Origin: an uncultured Alistipes sp.
GTDB taxonomy: Bacteria > Bacteroidota > Bacteroidia > Bacteroidales > Rikenellaceae
Length of the DNA: 64,000 nucleotides
Reading direction: 5' to 3'
NCBI GenBank assembly: GCA_944321755.1
Contig: CALUMM010000005.1
Location: 1-64,000 of the forward strand
The notes beneath the pieces were generated by a model. That model did no database searches. It was not told the origin of the DNA and saw nothing but the letters and a program-made list of their open reading frames with translations. Below, in pieces: positions 43,018-52,169 of this stretch. Within the stretch, counting starts at the first letter, position 1. Every line of letters starts with the position of its first letter. The position numbers and the translations under genes are program-made.

Positions 43018-46000
43018 ATGAGACTTTATTTACTATCCGGATTGCGAACGGTCGGCAGGATGCTTTGGACGGGATTCTGTGTGCTGTCGTGCTCCGTACT
43101 GAGCGCACAGAACGTGGCGGTAAGCGGTATGGTGACCGATGCGCAGGGTGCGCCGATGGCGGGCGTGAGCGTGACGGTGAAGGGGCAGTCCGTCGGTGCC
43201 GTCACGAATGCCGGTGGCAGTTATGAGATCAAGGCCGCACCCGACGCCGTGCTCGAATTCCGCTTTATTGGCTATGTCTCCGTCGAAGAGCTGGTCGGCG
43301 CTCGCACGAATATCCCGGTCGTGATGAAGGAGGAGACCACTGCAATCGACGATGTCGTGGTCGTCGGATACGGCGTGATGCGCAAATCCGATCTGACAGG
43401 CGCCGTGGGAACTTTTAAACTCGGGAAAACAGAGGAGGGAACCGCTGCAAACCTCCAGCAGTTGCTTGGCGGAAAGATCGCCGGCGTGGTGGTCAACGAA
43501 TCGTCGGGAGCTCCCGGTTCGAGCCTCAGTATCGAGGTGCGGGGTATCGGATCGCTGAACTACAGCACACAGCCCCTTTATGTCGTCGATGGCGTGCCTC
43601 TCGATATGCCGGACATGACAAACGTGACCTCTTCCTATACCGGCGGTACGACGATTGACAACCCGCTGTCGACACTCAATCCCAACGATATCGCCAGTAT
43701 CGAAGTGCTCAAGGATGCCTCTGCAACGGCCATTTACGGTTCGCGCGGCTCGAATGGCGTCGTGCTGATTACGACCAAAAGCGGCCAGGAGGGGCGAACG
43801 AAGATCTCATTTACCTATTCCCATACGCTGAGCGACCTGATGCTCGATTACGACATGCTCGATTCCTACAACTTCGCTCAGATGGCCAACCTTTTCCGGG
43901 AGATCCGCGAATATACGCCCGAGGCCTACACCGCCGAGGAGATGGCCAATCTCAAGACCTACAATCACCTCGATGCCATCAAACGCCTGGGCCAGACCGT
44001 CGATGCCTCGCTCAGCGTATCGGGAGGTGACGCCAGGTCGAAATACTATGTTTCGGGGCAGTATCTCAAGCAGGAGGGGGCGGTCATCAATACCGACCTC
44101 GAACGGTTCAGCGGTAAGATCAATTACGAACGCGAGCTGTTTCGGCGCCTGAAACTCACGACGAACATCTCCGCATCGCGGACCATTCAGAACGGCGCCA
44201 ACGTCTCGGGGTGGGGCGGCGGTTACCTCAACAGTGTGCTGGCATGGGTGCCCTCCGTGCCGCTCTACAACCCCGACGGAACCTACAACGTGCTCAACAG
44301 CTACATGTTCGGCACCGAGGCCACGATGGAGACCACCGATTACGGCAAACTCTATATCAAGGAGCGCTTTCGCGACAACATCTCGAACACCTTGTCGGAG
44401 ATGGCGACACAGGGCTACTACAACCCGTTGCAGTATCTGGAGGAGTTCGTCAATACGACCACGGCGAACAACCTTTCGGGCATCGTGGGACTTCGTTACG
44501 CCCCGAGTGCAAACTGGGTCATCAACGGAAAAGCTTCAGCATCGCTCTACAATTCGCTTACGGAGACCTACCGCCCGACCGGCATTCCCGTTCCGGGAGC
44601 AAGCTGGCGCGGTATGGCCTATCTGGGCAATACGCAGAATATCAAGACCCTCGGCGAACTGACCGCCAGTTTCAACTACAAACTCCGCAGGCACTATCTC
44701 AACGGGGTCGTCGGCGCTACGGCGGAGCGTTATGAACAGAAGGTGCAGACGGCCTCCACCCAGGGTTTCACCAACGACTTTACGGGACCCTATCTGATCG
44801 AGGCGGGGACGATCCTGCAGGCCCCGACGAGCCTGGTGACCAACTACTCGCTCGTCTCGCTGCTGGCTCGCCTGAACTACCACTACAACTACAAGTATTA
44901 TCTTACCTTCTCGGCGCGTTACGACGGTTCGTCGAAGTTCGCCAAGGGAAACCGATTCGGATTCTTCCCCTCGGCGGCCCTCTCCTGGCGTGTCAACAAG
45001 GAGCGCTTCATGCAGTCGTTGACCTTCATCTCCGACCTGAAGCTGCGGGCCAGCATCGGGGTGGTCGGCAACCAGGCCATCAGTTCGTACAACACGCTTT
45101 CGTTGCTCGGATCCGGAGACAAGGATGCCGACAACAAATACAACTATGCTTTCGGAGGGGTGGTCAATTCGGGCTACGCCCCGCGGGTCTTCACGAACCG
45201 CGACCTGCAGTGGGAGCGAACCGTTTCGGTGAATCTGGGCGCCGACCTTTCGCTCTTCGACAAACGGCTCAACTTTGTCCTCGACCTCTACAAGAAATAT
45301 ACGGACAATCTGCTCTATAACGTGAATATCCCGCTTACGACCGGTTTCGCTACCATGGTAGCCAATGTCGGGTCGCTGGAGAACGAGGGCCTTGAGGTGA
45401 CGCTGAACGCTGTCCCGGTTGTGACCCGCGACTTCTCCTGGACGCTGGACTTCAATATCGGGTTCAACCGCAACAAGGTGACCAAACTCTCCGGCCAGGA
45501 GGCCCCGGGCTACTACTATGAACTCGGGACCGTCAACCAGCAGTCCGGTATCACCCGCCTGCAGGTTGGCAAACCGATCGGCCTGCTCTACGGATACGAG
45601 TCGCTGCCCGTCTGGAACTACGCGAGCATCCTCACCAAGCCCGCAACGTTCCAGGCTACAGCCGAGGAGGGCGACCGCCGGTACAAGGATCAGGACAACA
45701 ACGGACTGCTCAACGAGGCGGACATGATCTGCATGGGCAGTGCACTGCCCGACTTCTCGGGAGGGTTTGCCATGGCGTTCCGCTACAAGAACCTCGATCT
45801 GAGCATGAATTTCAGCTACTCCTACGGCAATATGGCCTACAATGCCTTCGAGGTGCAGTTCTACTATCTGACCGGCAATACAAATACCTTCCGTTCGGTC
45901 TACGAGAACCGCTATGTCCCGCTGACCGCCGACATGACCCAGGAGCAGAAGGTCGCACAGGCGAAGATCAATATGACAACCCATATCAACAAAGTCGGGG

Positions 46001-46284
46001 CTTCGGCATCGGATCCGCGTGTGCTCAGCACGCTCAACGTCTATGACGCCTCGTTCATCCGCTGCAAGGACATCACCCTGGGCTATACGTTGCCCGCAAA
46101 GTGGACTTCGCGTTGGGGGATCGGCTCCGTGAAGTTCTTTGCGACACTCGGAAACCCATTCATCTTCACGAACTATCCGGGGAATCCCGAGGCGGCAACC
46201 TCGACGGGCCTGATCCGGGGCGTGGATAACGGAAGTTACCCGCTTTCCCGAATGTACAAGTTCGGCATCTCGATCAACTATTAA
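43018..46284 (+). CDS. SusC/RagA-family TonB-dependent transporter, locus B
   Basis: 1088 residues from the ATG at 43018, chosen because MRLYLLSGLRTVGRMLWTG...VLSAQ is a proper signal peptide; the open frame from 42871 would add 49 unlikely residues. Carboxypeptidase-like domain about 33-110 (AVSGMVTDAQGAPMAGVSVTVKG), then IDDVVVVGYGVMRKSDLTGAVGTF, a plug (ending DASATAIYGSRGSNGVVLITTKSG) and the barrel to MYKFGISINY. It imports the locus B oligosaccharide; the SusD partner starts 12 bp later. Confidence 0.95.
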   Translation: MRLYLLSGLRTVGRMLWTGFCVLSCSVLSAQNVAVSGMVTDAQGAPMAGVSVTVKGQSVGAVTNAGGSYEIKAAPDAVLEFRFIGYVSVEELVGARTNIPVVMKEETTAIDDVVVVGYGVMRKSDLTGAVGTFKLGKTEEGTAANLQQLLGGKIAGVVVNESSGAPGSSLSIEVRGIGSLNYSTQPLYVVDGVPLDMPDMTNVTSSYTGGTTIDNPLSTLNPNDIASIEVLKDASATAIYGSRGSNGVVLITTKSGQEGRTKISFTYSHTLSDLMLDYDMLDSYNFAQMANLFREIREYTPEAYTAEEMANLKTYNHLDAIKRLGQTVDASLSVSGGDARSKYYVSGQYLKQEGAVINTDLERFSGKINYERELFRRLKLTTNISASRTIQNGANVSGWGGGYLNSVLAWVPSVPLYNPDGTYNVLNSYMFGTEATMETTDYGKLYIKERFRDNISNTLSEMATQGYYNPLQYLEEFVNTTTANNLSGIVGLRYAPSANWVINGKASASLYNSLTETYRPTGIPVPGASWRGMAYLGNTQNIKTLGELTASFNYKLRRHYLNGVVGATAERYEQKVQTASTQGFTNDFTGPYLIEAGTILQAPTSLVTNYSLVSLLARLNYHYNYKYYLTFSARYDGSSKFAKGNRFGFFPSAALSWRVNKERFMQSLTFISDLKLRASIGVVGNQAISSYNTLSLLGSGDKDADNKYNYAFGGVVNSGYAPRVFTNRDLQWERTVSVNLGADLSLFDKRLNFVLDLYKKYTDNLLYNVNIPLTTGFATMVANVGSLENEGLEVTLNAVPVVTRDFSWTLDFNIGFNRNKVTKLSGQEAPGYYYELGTVNQQSGITRLQVGKPIGLLYGYESLPVWNYASILTKPATFQATAEEGDRRYKDQDNNGLLNEADMICMGSALPDFSGGFAMAFRYKNLDLSMNFSYSYGNMAYNAFEVQFYYLTGNTNTFRSVYENRYVPLTADMTQEQKVAQAKINMTTHINKVGASASDPRVLSTLNVYDASFIRCKDITLGYTLPAKWTSRWGIGSVKFFATLGNPFIFTNYPGNPEAATSTGLIRGVDNGSYPLSRMYKFGISINY

Positions 46285-46296
46285 AACCGATTCGTC

Positions 46297-47844
46297 ATGA
46301 AAAAAGCCATTTTGTTCTCGCTGTTGGGTCTCGGTCTCTGTGCGTGTGACGATTTCCTCACGGAAGACCCCAAGAGCTACGTCTCCGAGATGAATTACTA
46401 CAAGACCGACGAAGATGCCATTGGTGCGGTGAATGCCGCCTATGCGGCTATGCGCGATGAAGCCGTAGGTGTCTATACGATCTTCCTCAACGACCTCAGC
46501 ACGGACGACCTGCGGGTTGGTCTGAGCAACACCACCGACGTATACCACGAAGTCGATCAGGTGAACTACCGTGCCGACCACGCCTATTTCAAAAGCATGT
46601 GGAAACTCTGCTACAATTGCATTAACCGTTGCAATATCGTCCTGGAGCGCATCAAGGCCGGAGACGGTATTACCGAGACGGTCTGCAACCGGGTACATGC
46701 CGAGGCGCGCTTCCTGCGGGCATTCCAGTATTTCCGGCTTGTGCAGTGGTTCGATGCCGTGCCACTGGTGCTCACCCCGCCGCAGGCCGACGACGAAGCG
46801 TCGCTCTATCCGTCGCGCACTCCCGTCGAACAGATCTACAAAACGATCATCGAAGACCTGAAGTTTGCCGAGACCTATCTTGACGACCGTTACGATTATA
46901 CCGATCCGCAGAACGGGGGCCGGGCCACGAAGGGGGCTGCGAAGACCTATCTGGCCAAGGTTTACCTCACGATGTCGGGATACCCGCTCCATGATGCCGA
47001 AAAGTTGCAGCTCGCGGCCGACAAGCTCGATGAGATCATGCGGGACAAGGATCTGTACGGTTACGATCTGATGGCTTCGTATGCGGATATTTTCGACCGC
47101 ACGAAGAAGGCTGCCAACAAGGAGGCGATCTGGTATCTCCCCGGTACCGCCGGGCTCACCTCCACAGGTTGGTACTTCACGCGGATGCACCAGTGGTATA
47201 TCGGTTACGCTTCGGTGGTGCCCACCACCACGGAGGCCATGATGGTCTCGTCGCCCGCGACGCACGTCTACTATTCGCCCTACGGACTCTACGAGGCCGG
47301 GGATACCCGTCGTGCGGTGAATGTCCAGCGCAAGGCAGGGAACACCCTTGTCCCCATGGAGAATGCTGCGGGTGAGGCGAACGGCGGGACTGTCGTGTGC
47401 GGCAAGTACGTCGATTTCGAGAACGGATCCTATGCCGACAACGACTATCCCTATACGCGCTATTCGGACGTGGTGCTGATGCGTGCCGAGGCATTGTGTG
47501 AACTCGCCGGGGAGGATGCGCCGAAACTCAACGAGGCGGCCAATCTGCTGACTCCGCTTTTCGAACGCGCCGGAACGGTCTGCCCGCCCTATACGACACA
47601 GGAGGAGCTGCGTGAGATCATCCGCACGGAGCGTCGTCGAGAACTGCTTTTCGAGGGACACCGCTGGCCCGATCTGAAGCGTTGGAACACCTTCATCCCG
47701 ACGCTCAAGGCTCACCTCGCCCGTGAGTTGGGATGGACCGAAGCGCAGCTCTCCTACATCACGGAGAACATGATGCGCTTCCCGCTGCCGGCTGACGAAC
47801 TGACCGTCAATCCGAACCTGGCCCCCAACAATCCCGGGTATTAG
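46297..47844 (+). CDS. SusD/RagB-family surface lipoprotein, locus B
   Basis: 515 residues, signal peptide ending GLGLCAC (Cys17). SusD signatures are CDDFLTEDPKSYVSEMNYYKTDEDAIGAVNAAY, VHAEARFLRAFQYFRLVQWFDAVPLV, YTRYSDVVLMRAEALCELAG, IIRTERRRELLFEGHRWPDLKRWN and the C-terminal FPLPADELTVNPNLAPNNPGY. Docks to the preceding SusC and binds the incoming glycan at the surface. Confidence 0.95.
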   Translation: MKKAILFSLLGLGLCACDDFLTEDPKSYVSEMNYYKTDEDAIGAVNAAYAAMRDEAVGVYTIFLNDLSTDDLRVGLSNTTDVYHEVDQVNYRADHAYFKSMWKLCYNCINRCNIVLERIKAGDGITETVCNRVHAEARFLRAFQYFRLVQWFDAVPLVLTPPQADDEASLYPSRTPVEQIYKTIIEDLKFAETYLDDRYDYTDPQNGGRATKGAAKTYLAKVYLTMSGYPLHDAEKLQLAADKLDEIMRDKDLYGYDLMASYADIFDRTKKAANKEAIWYLPGTAGLTSTGWYFTRMHQWYIGYASVVPTTTEAMMVSSPATHVYYSPYGLYEAGDTRRAVNVQRKAGNTLVPMENAAGEANGGTVVCGKYVDFENGSYADNDYPYTRYSDVVLMRAEALCELAGEDAPKLNEAANLLTPLFERAGTVCPPYTTQEELREIIRTERRRELLFEGHRWPDLKRWNTFIPTLKAHLARELGWTEAQLSYITENMMRFPLPADELTVNPNLAPNNPGY

Positions 47845-47896
47845 CCGATGGCCAGGAACCTGCTATCCAAAACTTTGATATGAAAATAGGAACGAT

Positions 47897-49660
47897 ATGA
47901 AACGGAAAATCTTATCTTTATTGCTCGTGACGGGCCTTTTGTCGGGTTGCGGCGGCGACAACGGAACCGGGCTCGAAGTCTTCCCGCCAAACGTTACTAC
48001 GGATGCTCTTACAGCCTCCGGCCTGGCTTGGGATCGTGCCGTCATTACGGGTACGGTGGTCTTTGACGGGGCCGCGCCGATTGAGGAGGCCGGAGTCGTC
48101 TATTCCGAAGAGGCGAATTTCGATCCCGGTTTGGCATTCGATCCGGACGCAGAGGGGGTCAAAGCTGTTCCCGGGAGTTATGACGAGGCGTCGGGGCGCG
48201 TGTCGGTGACTCTCACCGGGCTGCACGGTGCGACGGAGTATTACGCCCGTCTCTATACGAGAAACAGCGAGGCCGTGGGCTTCGGCAATCAGATCGTCTT
48301 CACGACGCCGGAGGAGACCCGCATTCCCGAGGTGGCGACGTTGGAGGTTACCGCTGCGTCGATTACTCATTTCTCCGCCGAACTCAACGGCGAGATCGTC
48401 GATTTGTGGAACCTCCCGCTCGAAGAGGCGGGCTTTGTCTACAGCGACCGGGAGGATTTCGATCCCGAAACCGAGTCCGGACGTCGGATCGTGTTGCCGA
48501 CCCTCCCGACGAGTGCGGGAAAGGTCTCGGCAACCGCCGTGGATTTCCAGCCCGCGACGACCTATTATGTCGCCTTTTATGCCGTCAATTCGCTCGGCAC
48601 CTCCTATGGCGGGAAGGTGCGTTTCACGACCGTCGAAGAACCCGCCATCCCGGGTGTAAGCCTCACCTTGCCCGCTTACGGCTCCGAGGGGCTCACGCAT
48701 CGCAGCATTGCGCTCCGCGGAACGCTCGTTTCGTCGAAATCCGACATCTCCGAATGCGGCGTGCTTTACAGTACCGATCCGGATCTCGACGTGGCGGCGT
48801 GGACGCGAGTCCCCGGAACGGAGATACCGCAGGTGGGTGCGGCGTTCGAGCAGACCCTGGAGGGCCTCGATGACAATACGCTCTATTATATCCGCACCTA
48901 TGCCGTGAACGAATCCGGTATCGGATACAGCGAAGCTGCGTCGGTAAGGACGGCTGTCGGTGATGTGTACGACGAAACGCTGTACTATTTCGAGGTGTCG
49001 TTCACCTACAAGGGGATTGAGTATGTCTGGCTCGACCGCAATCTGGGTGCGAAACGTGTTGCCGAGTCGATGGACGACAGCGAGGCCTACGGATGGTATT
49101 ATCAGTGGGGGCGTCCTTCCGACGGCCACCAGTTGTCGGCGAGTGCCACCATTGCCGTGACGACCGATGCGTCCGGCATTGTGAACAACGACCCTGCGAC
49201 GATCGTCGGGAAGTTCGTGACCACGACGCAATCCTGCTATGACTGGCGGCCGGGTGCCGAGCACAAGGCGGGCGGAGCCTCGAAACCGATGGGCGAACAG
49301 GACAAACTCTGGAGTACGGAGCCCGGCGGCGGTCCCTCGAATCCTTGTCCGGAGGGGTATCGGGTCCCGACGAATACCGAGTGGAGCGCCCTGTTGAATC
49401 AGGCCAAGGGCGATGCGGCGACCTTGACGGCTGAACAGGTTTTCGAAGCCTTCAAACTCCCGCTGGCGGGACGGCGCGTCGGCAGCGGAAGCCTCGCCAC
49501 GCAGGGAACGACTGCCTATTACTGGGCCTGCACCTTCCTGGAAACGGGATCGGCCAGCGCCCACCGTCCCTACATGGCGCAATATCTGAATAATTTCTTT
49601 ACCTCGACGGCAACCGGCATGACCGGACACGGTTATACCGTGCGTTGCATCAAGGAGTAA
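47897..49660 (+). CDS. FN3-like/FISUMP-domain surface lipoprotein, probable SGBP
   Basis: 587 residues, lipobox LLSGC (Cys18). Three FN3-like repeats (about 25-140, 145-235, 240-350) share the pattern AEAGVVYS / YYARLYTRNSEAVGFG, LEEAGFVYS / YYVAFYAVNSLGTSYG and ISECGVLYS / YYIRTYAVNESGIGYS. The C-terminal part (about 365-587: GIEYVWLDRNLGAKRVAES...GWYYQWGR...NPCPEGYRVPTNTEWSALL...HGYTVRCIKE) is a Fibrobacter succinogenes major paralogous (FISUMP) domain. Position after SusD suggests a surface glycan-binding protein; no catalytic site is recognised. Confidence 0.8.
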   Translation: MKRKILSLLLVTGLLSGCGGDNGTGLEVFPPNVTTDALTASGLAWDRAVITGTVVFDGAAPIEEAGVVYSEEANFDPGLAFDPDAEGVKAVPGSYDEASGRVSVTLTGLHGATEYYARLYTRNSEAVGFGNQIVFTTPEETRIPEVATLEVTAASITHFSAELNGEIVDLWNLPLEEAGFVYSDREDFDPETESGRRIVLPTLPTSAGKVSATAVDFQPATTYYVAFYAVNSLGTSYGGKVRFTTVEEPAIPGVSLTLPAYGSEGLTHRSIALRGTLVSSKSDISECGVLYSTDPDLDVAAWTRVPGTEIPQVGAAFEQTLEGLDDNTLYYIRTYAVNESGIGYSEAASVRTAVGDVYDETLYYFEVSFTYKGIEYVWLDRNLGAKRVAESMDDSEAYGWYYQWGRPSDGHQLSASATIAVTTDASGIVNNDPATIVGKFVTTTQSCYDWRPGAEHKAGGASKPMGEQDKLWSTEPGGGPSNPCPEGYRVPTNTEWSALLNQAKGDAATLTAEQVFEAFKLPLAGRRVGSGSLATQGTTAYYWACTFLETGSASAHRPYMAQYLNNFFTSTATGMTGHGYTVRCIKE

Positions 49661-49700
49661 AACGGTCGGGGTGGGCCGGTTGAGACCTGCCCCGACCGTT
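49661..49700 (+). terminator. Intercistronic hairpin before the GH95 gene
   Basis: Perfect 11-bp inverted repeat AACGGTCGGGG (49661-49671) / CCCCGACCGTT (49690-49700), loop 18 nt. No proper T run follows, so it may be a partial terminator or an mRNA-stabilising structure that separates transporter/SGBP from enzyme expression. Confidence 0.5.
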
Positions 49701-49719
49701 TGAATACGGATTGAGAACC

Positions 49720-52114
49720 ATGTATCACAGATTCGGGATAACGGGAATCTTCGGAGCCTTGCTCCTGATGGCCGCTTCTACGGTTCGGGGCGGTACGGAT
49801 CTTCGTGGCGGGAGCGATGGCACGGATCGACTCTGGTATGAACGCCCGGCTTCCGTCTGGGAAGAGGCCTTGCCGCTTGGCAACGGTCACGTCGGGGCAA
49901 TGGTTCGCGGCGGTGTTGTCCGGGAGACGATTCATCTGAACGAGTCGGGAGTCTGGAACGGGTGTCCTTTTTATCGGGAGAGTCCCGGGTTGAAGGCGCA
50001 ACTGCCGCGGATTCGGCAACTGTTGTTCGACGGCGATTATGCCGCGGCCGATTCCCTGCTGCAACGCTTCGGAACGGCTCCCAATGACCCCCGTTACGGC
50101 AGTTTCCAACCCTTGGGCGATCTGATGCTGACGCTCGTTCACAACGATGTGCCCGAAGCCTATGTCCGGAGCCTGGACCTTGCGGATGCAGTCTGTCGGG
50201 TCCGCTACGACGTGGCGGGAGTCCATTATGAACGTGAAGCCTTTGTCTCGGCGCCCGACGATCTGTTCGTCTTGCGGCTCACGGCTTCGGAACCCGGATG
50301 TCTTACGGGTGAAGTGTCCCTTTCGCGGGCGACAGGCGCTACGGTTCGCACCTCGGGAAATGATCGCCTCTTCCTGATTGGTCAGTGCGAGGCGGGTGGA
50401 AGCTCGTTCTGTTGCGGACTGGATGTCTGGGCACGGAGCGGATGTGTTACGGCTGATACTTGCGGAATAGCTTTCGAAGGTTGCGATGAAGTCGTGGTCC
50501 GGCTCTCGGCAATGAGCGATTTTGCGGGGCAGGAGCCGCAGCAGTATGTGGATCGATGTCTGACCCGGGGTACGGAACGCTCCTTCGCGGAGTTGTTATC
50601 CCGTCATACGACGGATTACGAGGCGTATTTCGATCGGGTGACATTCCACCTGCCCGCCGGGGAGAATACTTCGCTCCCGACCGATCTTCGGGTTCGGAAG
50701 GCCGCCGAAGAAAAGGATCCCCGATTGTTGGTCCTCATGTTCCAGTACGGTCGTTATCTGCTTATCTCCTCATCCCGGCCCGGGGGGGTTGCCTGCCAAT
50801 CTTCAGGGACTTTGGAACGACCGTTTCGACCCGCCCTGGTTCTCGGATTATACGCTCAATATCAATTTCCAGATGAACTATTGGCCCGCACTGCCGACCG
50901 GGCTTCCGGAACTGATGTTCCCGTTCTTCGACCGCCTGGAAGCGATGTATCCGCTGGGAAAGCGTGCTGCGTCCGAGCGCTACGGCTGTTCGGGGTGGCA
51001 GATGCCCCTGCGGACCACGCCCTGGGGTTGCAGCGAATTGCGGGGTGCCGTGTCGCTCTTCTGGACCGAGGGCGCGGCATGGCTCTGTACGCACCTTTGG
51101 GAGTATTACCGTTATACAGGCGACCGGACGATCCTCGAACGATACGGCTATCTGATTCGGGACGCCGCGCTGTTCTTCTGCGATTATCTGGTCGAGGACC
51201 CGTGTTCCGGCCGGTTGGTCTACGGCCCGACGACCTCGCCCGAAAACCGCTTCATCGCTCCGGACGGTAAGGCCCATGCCCTGGACATGGGTACGACCCT
51301 GAGTACACAACTCGCATACGATCTTCTCGGTATTGCGGCCTCGTGTTGCGACGTATTGGGCCGGGACCGGAGGCTGGCCCGCCATTTTCGAGCCATACGG
51401 GAGAAGCTGCCGCCCATGCGTATCGGGAAACACGGACAGTTGCAGGAGTGGCGCAAGGATTATGTGGAGGAGGATCCGCATCATCGTCATGTCTCGCACC
51501 TCTATGGCGTGTATCCCTCCGGACTGATTACTCCGGCTGCGACCCCCGAACTGGCCGCTGCGGCCCGACGGTCGCTCGACATCCGCGGTGATGGCGGAAC
51601 CGGATGGTGCAAGGCCTGGAAAATGGCACTTTGGGCCCGGTTGCTCGATGGGGAACGGGCATACTCGTTGTTGCAGGACATCTGTGCGTCGAGTACGCTC
51701 CCGAACCTGTTCAACGACCATCCGCCCTTCCAGATCGATGGAAATTTCGGGATCACCGCAGCCATTGCCGAGATGCTTGTGCAGAGCCACGACGGCGAGA
51801 TTGTCCTGTTGCCGGCCTTGCCTGCCGCCTGGAGCGAAGGGGATGTCTCAGGGCTCAGGGCTCGCGGCGGCTTCTCGATCGACATGGCATGGCGTGACGG
51901 GCGGGTCACAGAGTGCCGGGTGACTTCCACATGCGGGAATCCCCTGCGTATCGTCTGCAACGGAAAGCTCGTATGCCAAGAAACTCGCCGGGGAGAGCGG
52001 TTGACTATCTGTGGACCTGCGAATGCTGAATTTGGAGACCTGCTCCGGAGTTCCATGGAAAAAATCGTCGTAAACGTTACCGACGATTCTTCTGTCCGCG
52101 GACGGAGCATGTAA
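49720..52114 (+). pseudogene. GH95 alpha-L-fucosidase, frameshifted in a G7 run
   Basis: Signal peptide MYHRFGITGIFGALLLMAAS, then GH95 N-terminal domain LWYERPASVWEEALPLGNGHVGAMVRGG. The frame is correct to SSSRPGG, where seven Gs (50782-50788) shift it; removing one G restores SRPGGLPANLQGLWNDR and the remainder to 52114, giving 797 residues, normal for GH95. The second part keeps the catalytic features: LNINFQMNYW (Asn pair), SPENRF (general acid Glu) and QIDGNFGITAA (Asp). Unshifted, the first frame runs on out of phase to 51270. The intact enzyme would release alpha-linked fucose, typically Fuc-alpha-1,2-Gal, in the periplasm. It is a sequencing error, a recent mutation or a phase-variable tract. 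Confidence 0.9.
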
Positions 52115-52169
52115 GAAAAAAATAGTGTAATATTGTGAGTGCCAACATTCCTGAAACCTGAACGAACCC

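Noticed and set aside
50789..52114. Downstream GH95 ORF as an independent gene starting at TTG
   Set aside because: It lacks the GH95 N-terminal domain and signal peptide and joins the upstream ORF exactly when one G of the G7 run is removed.
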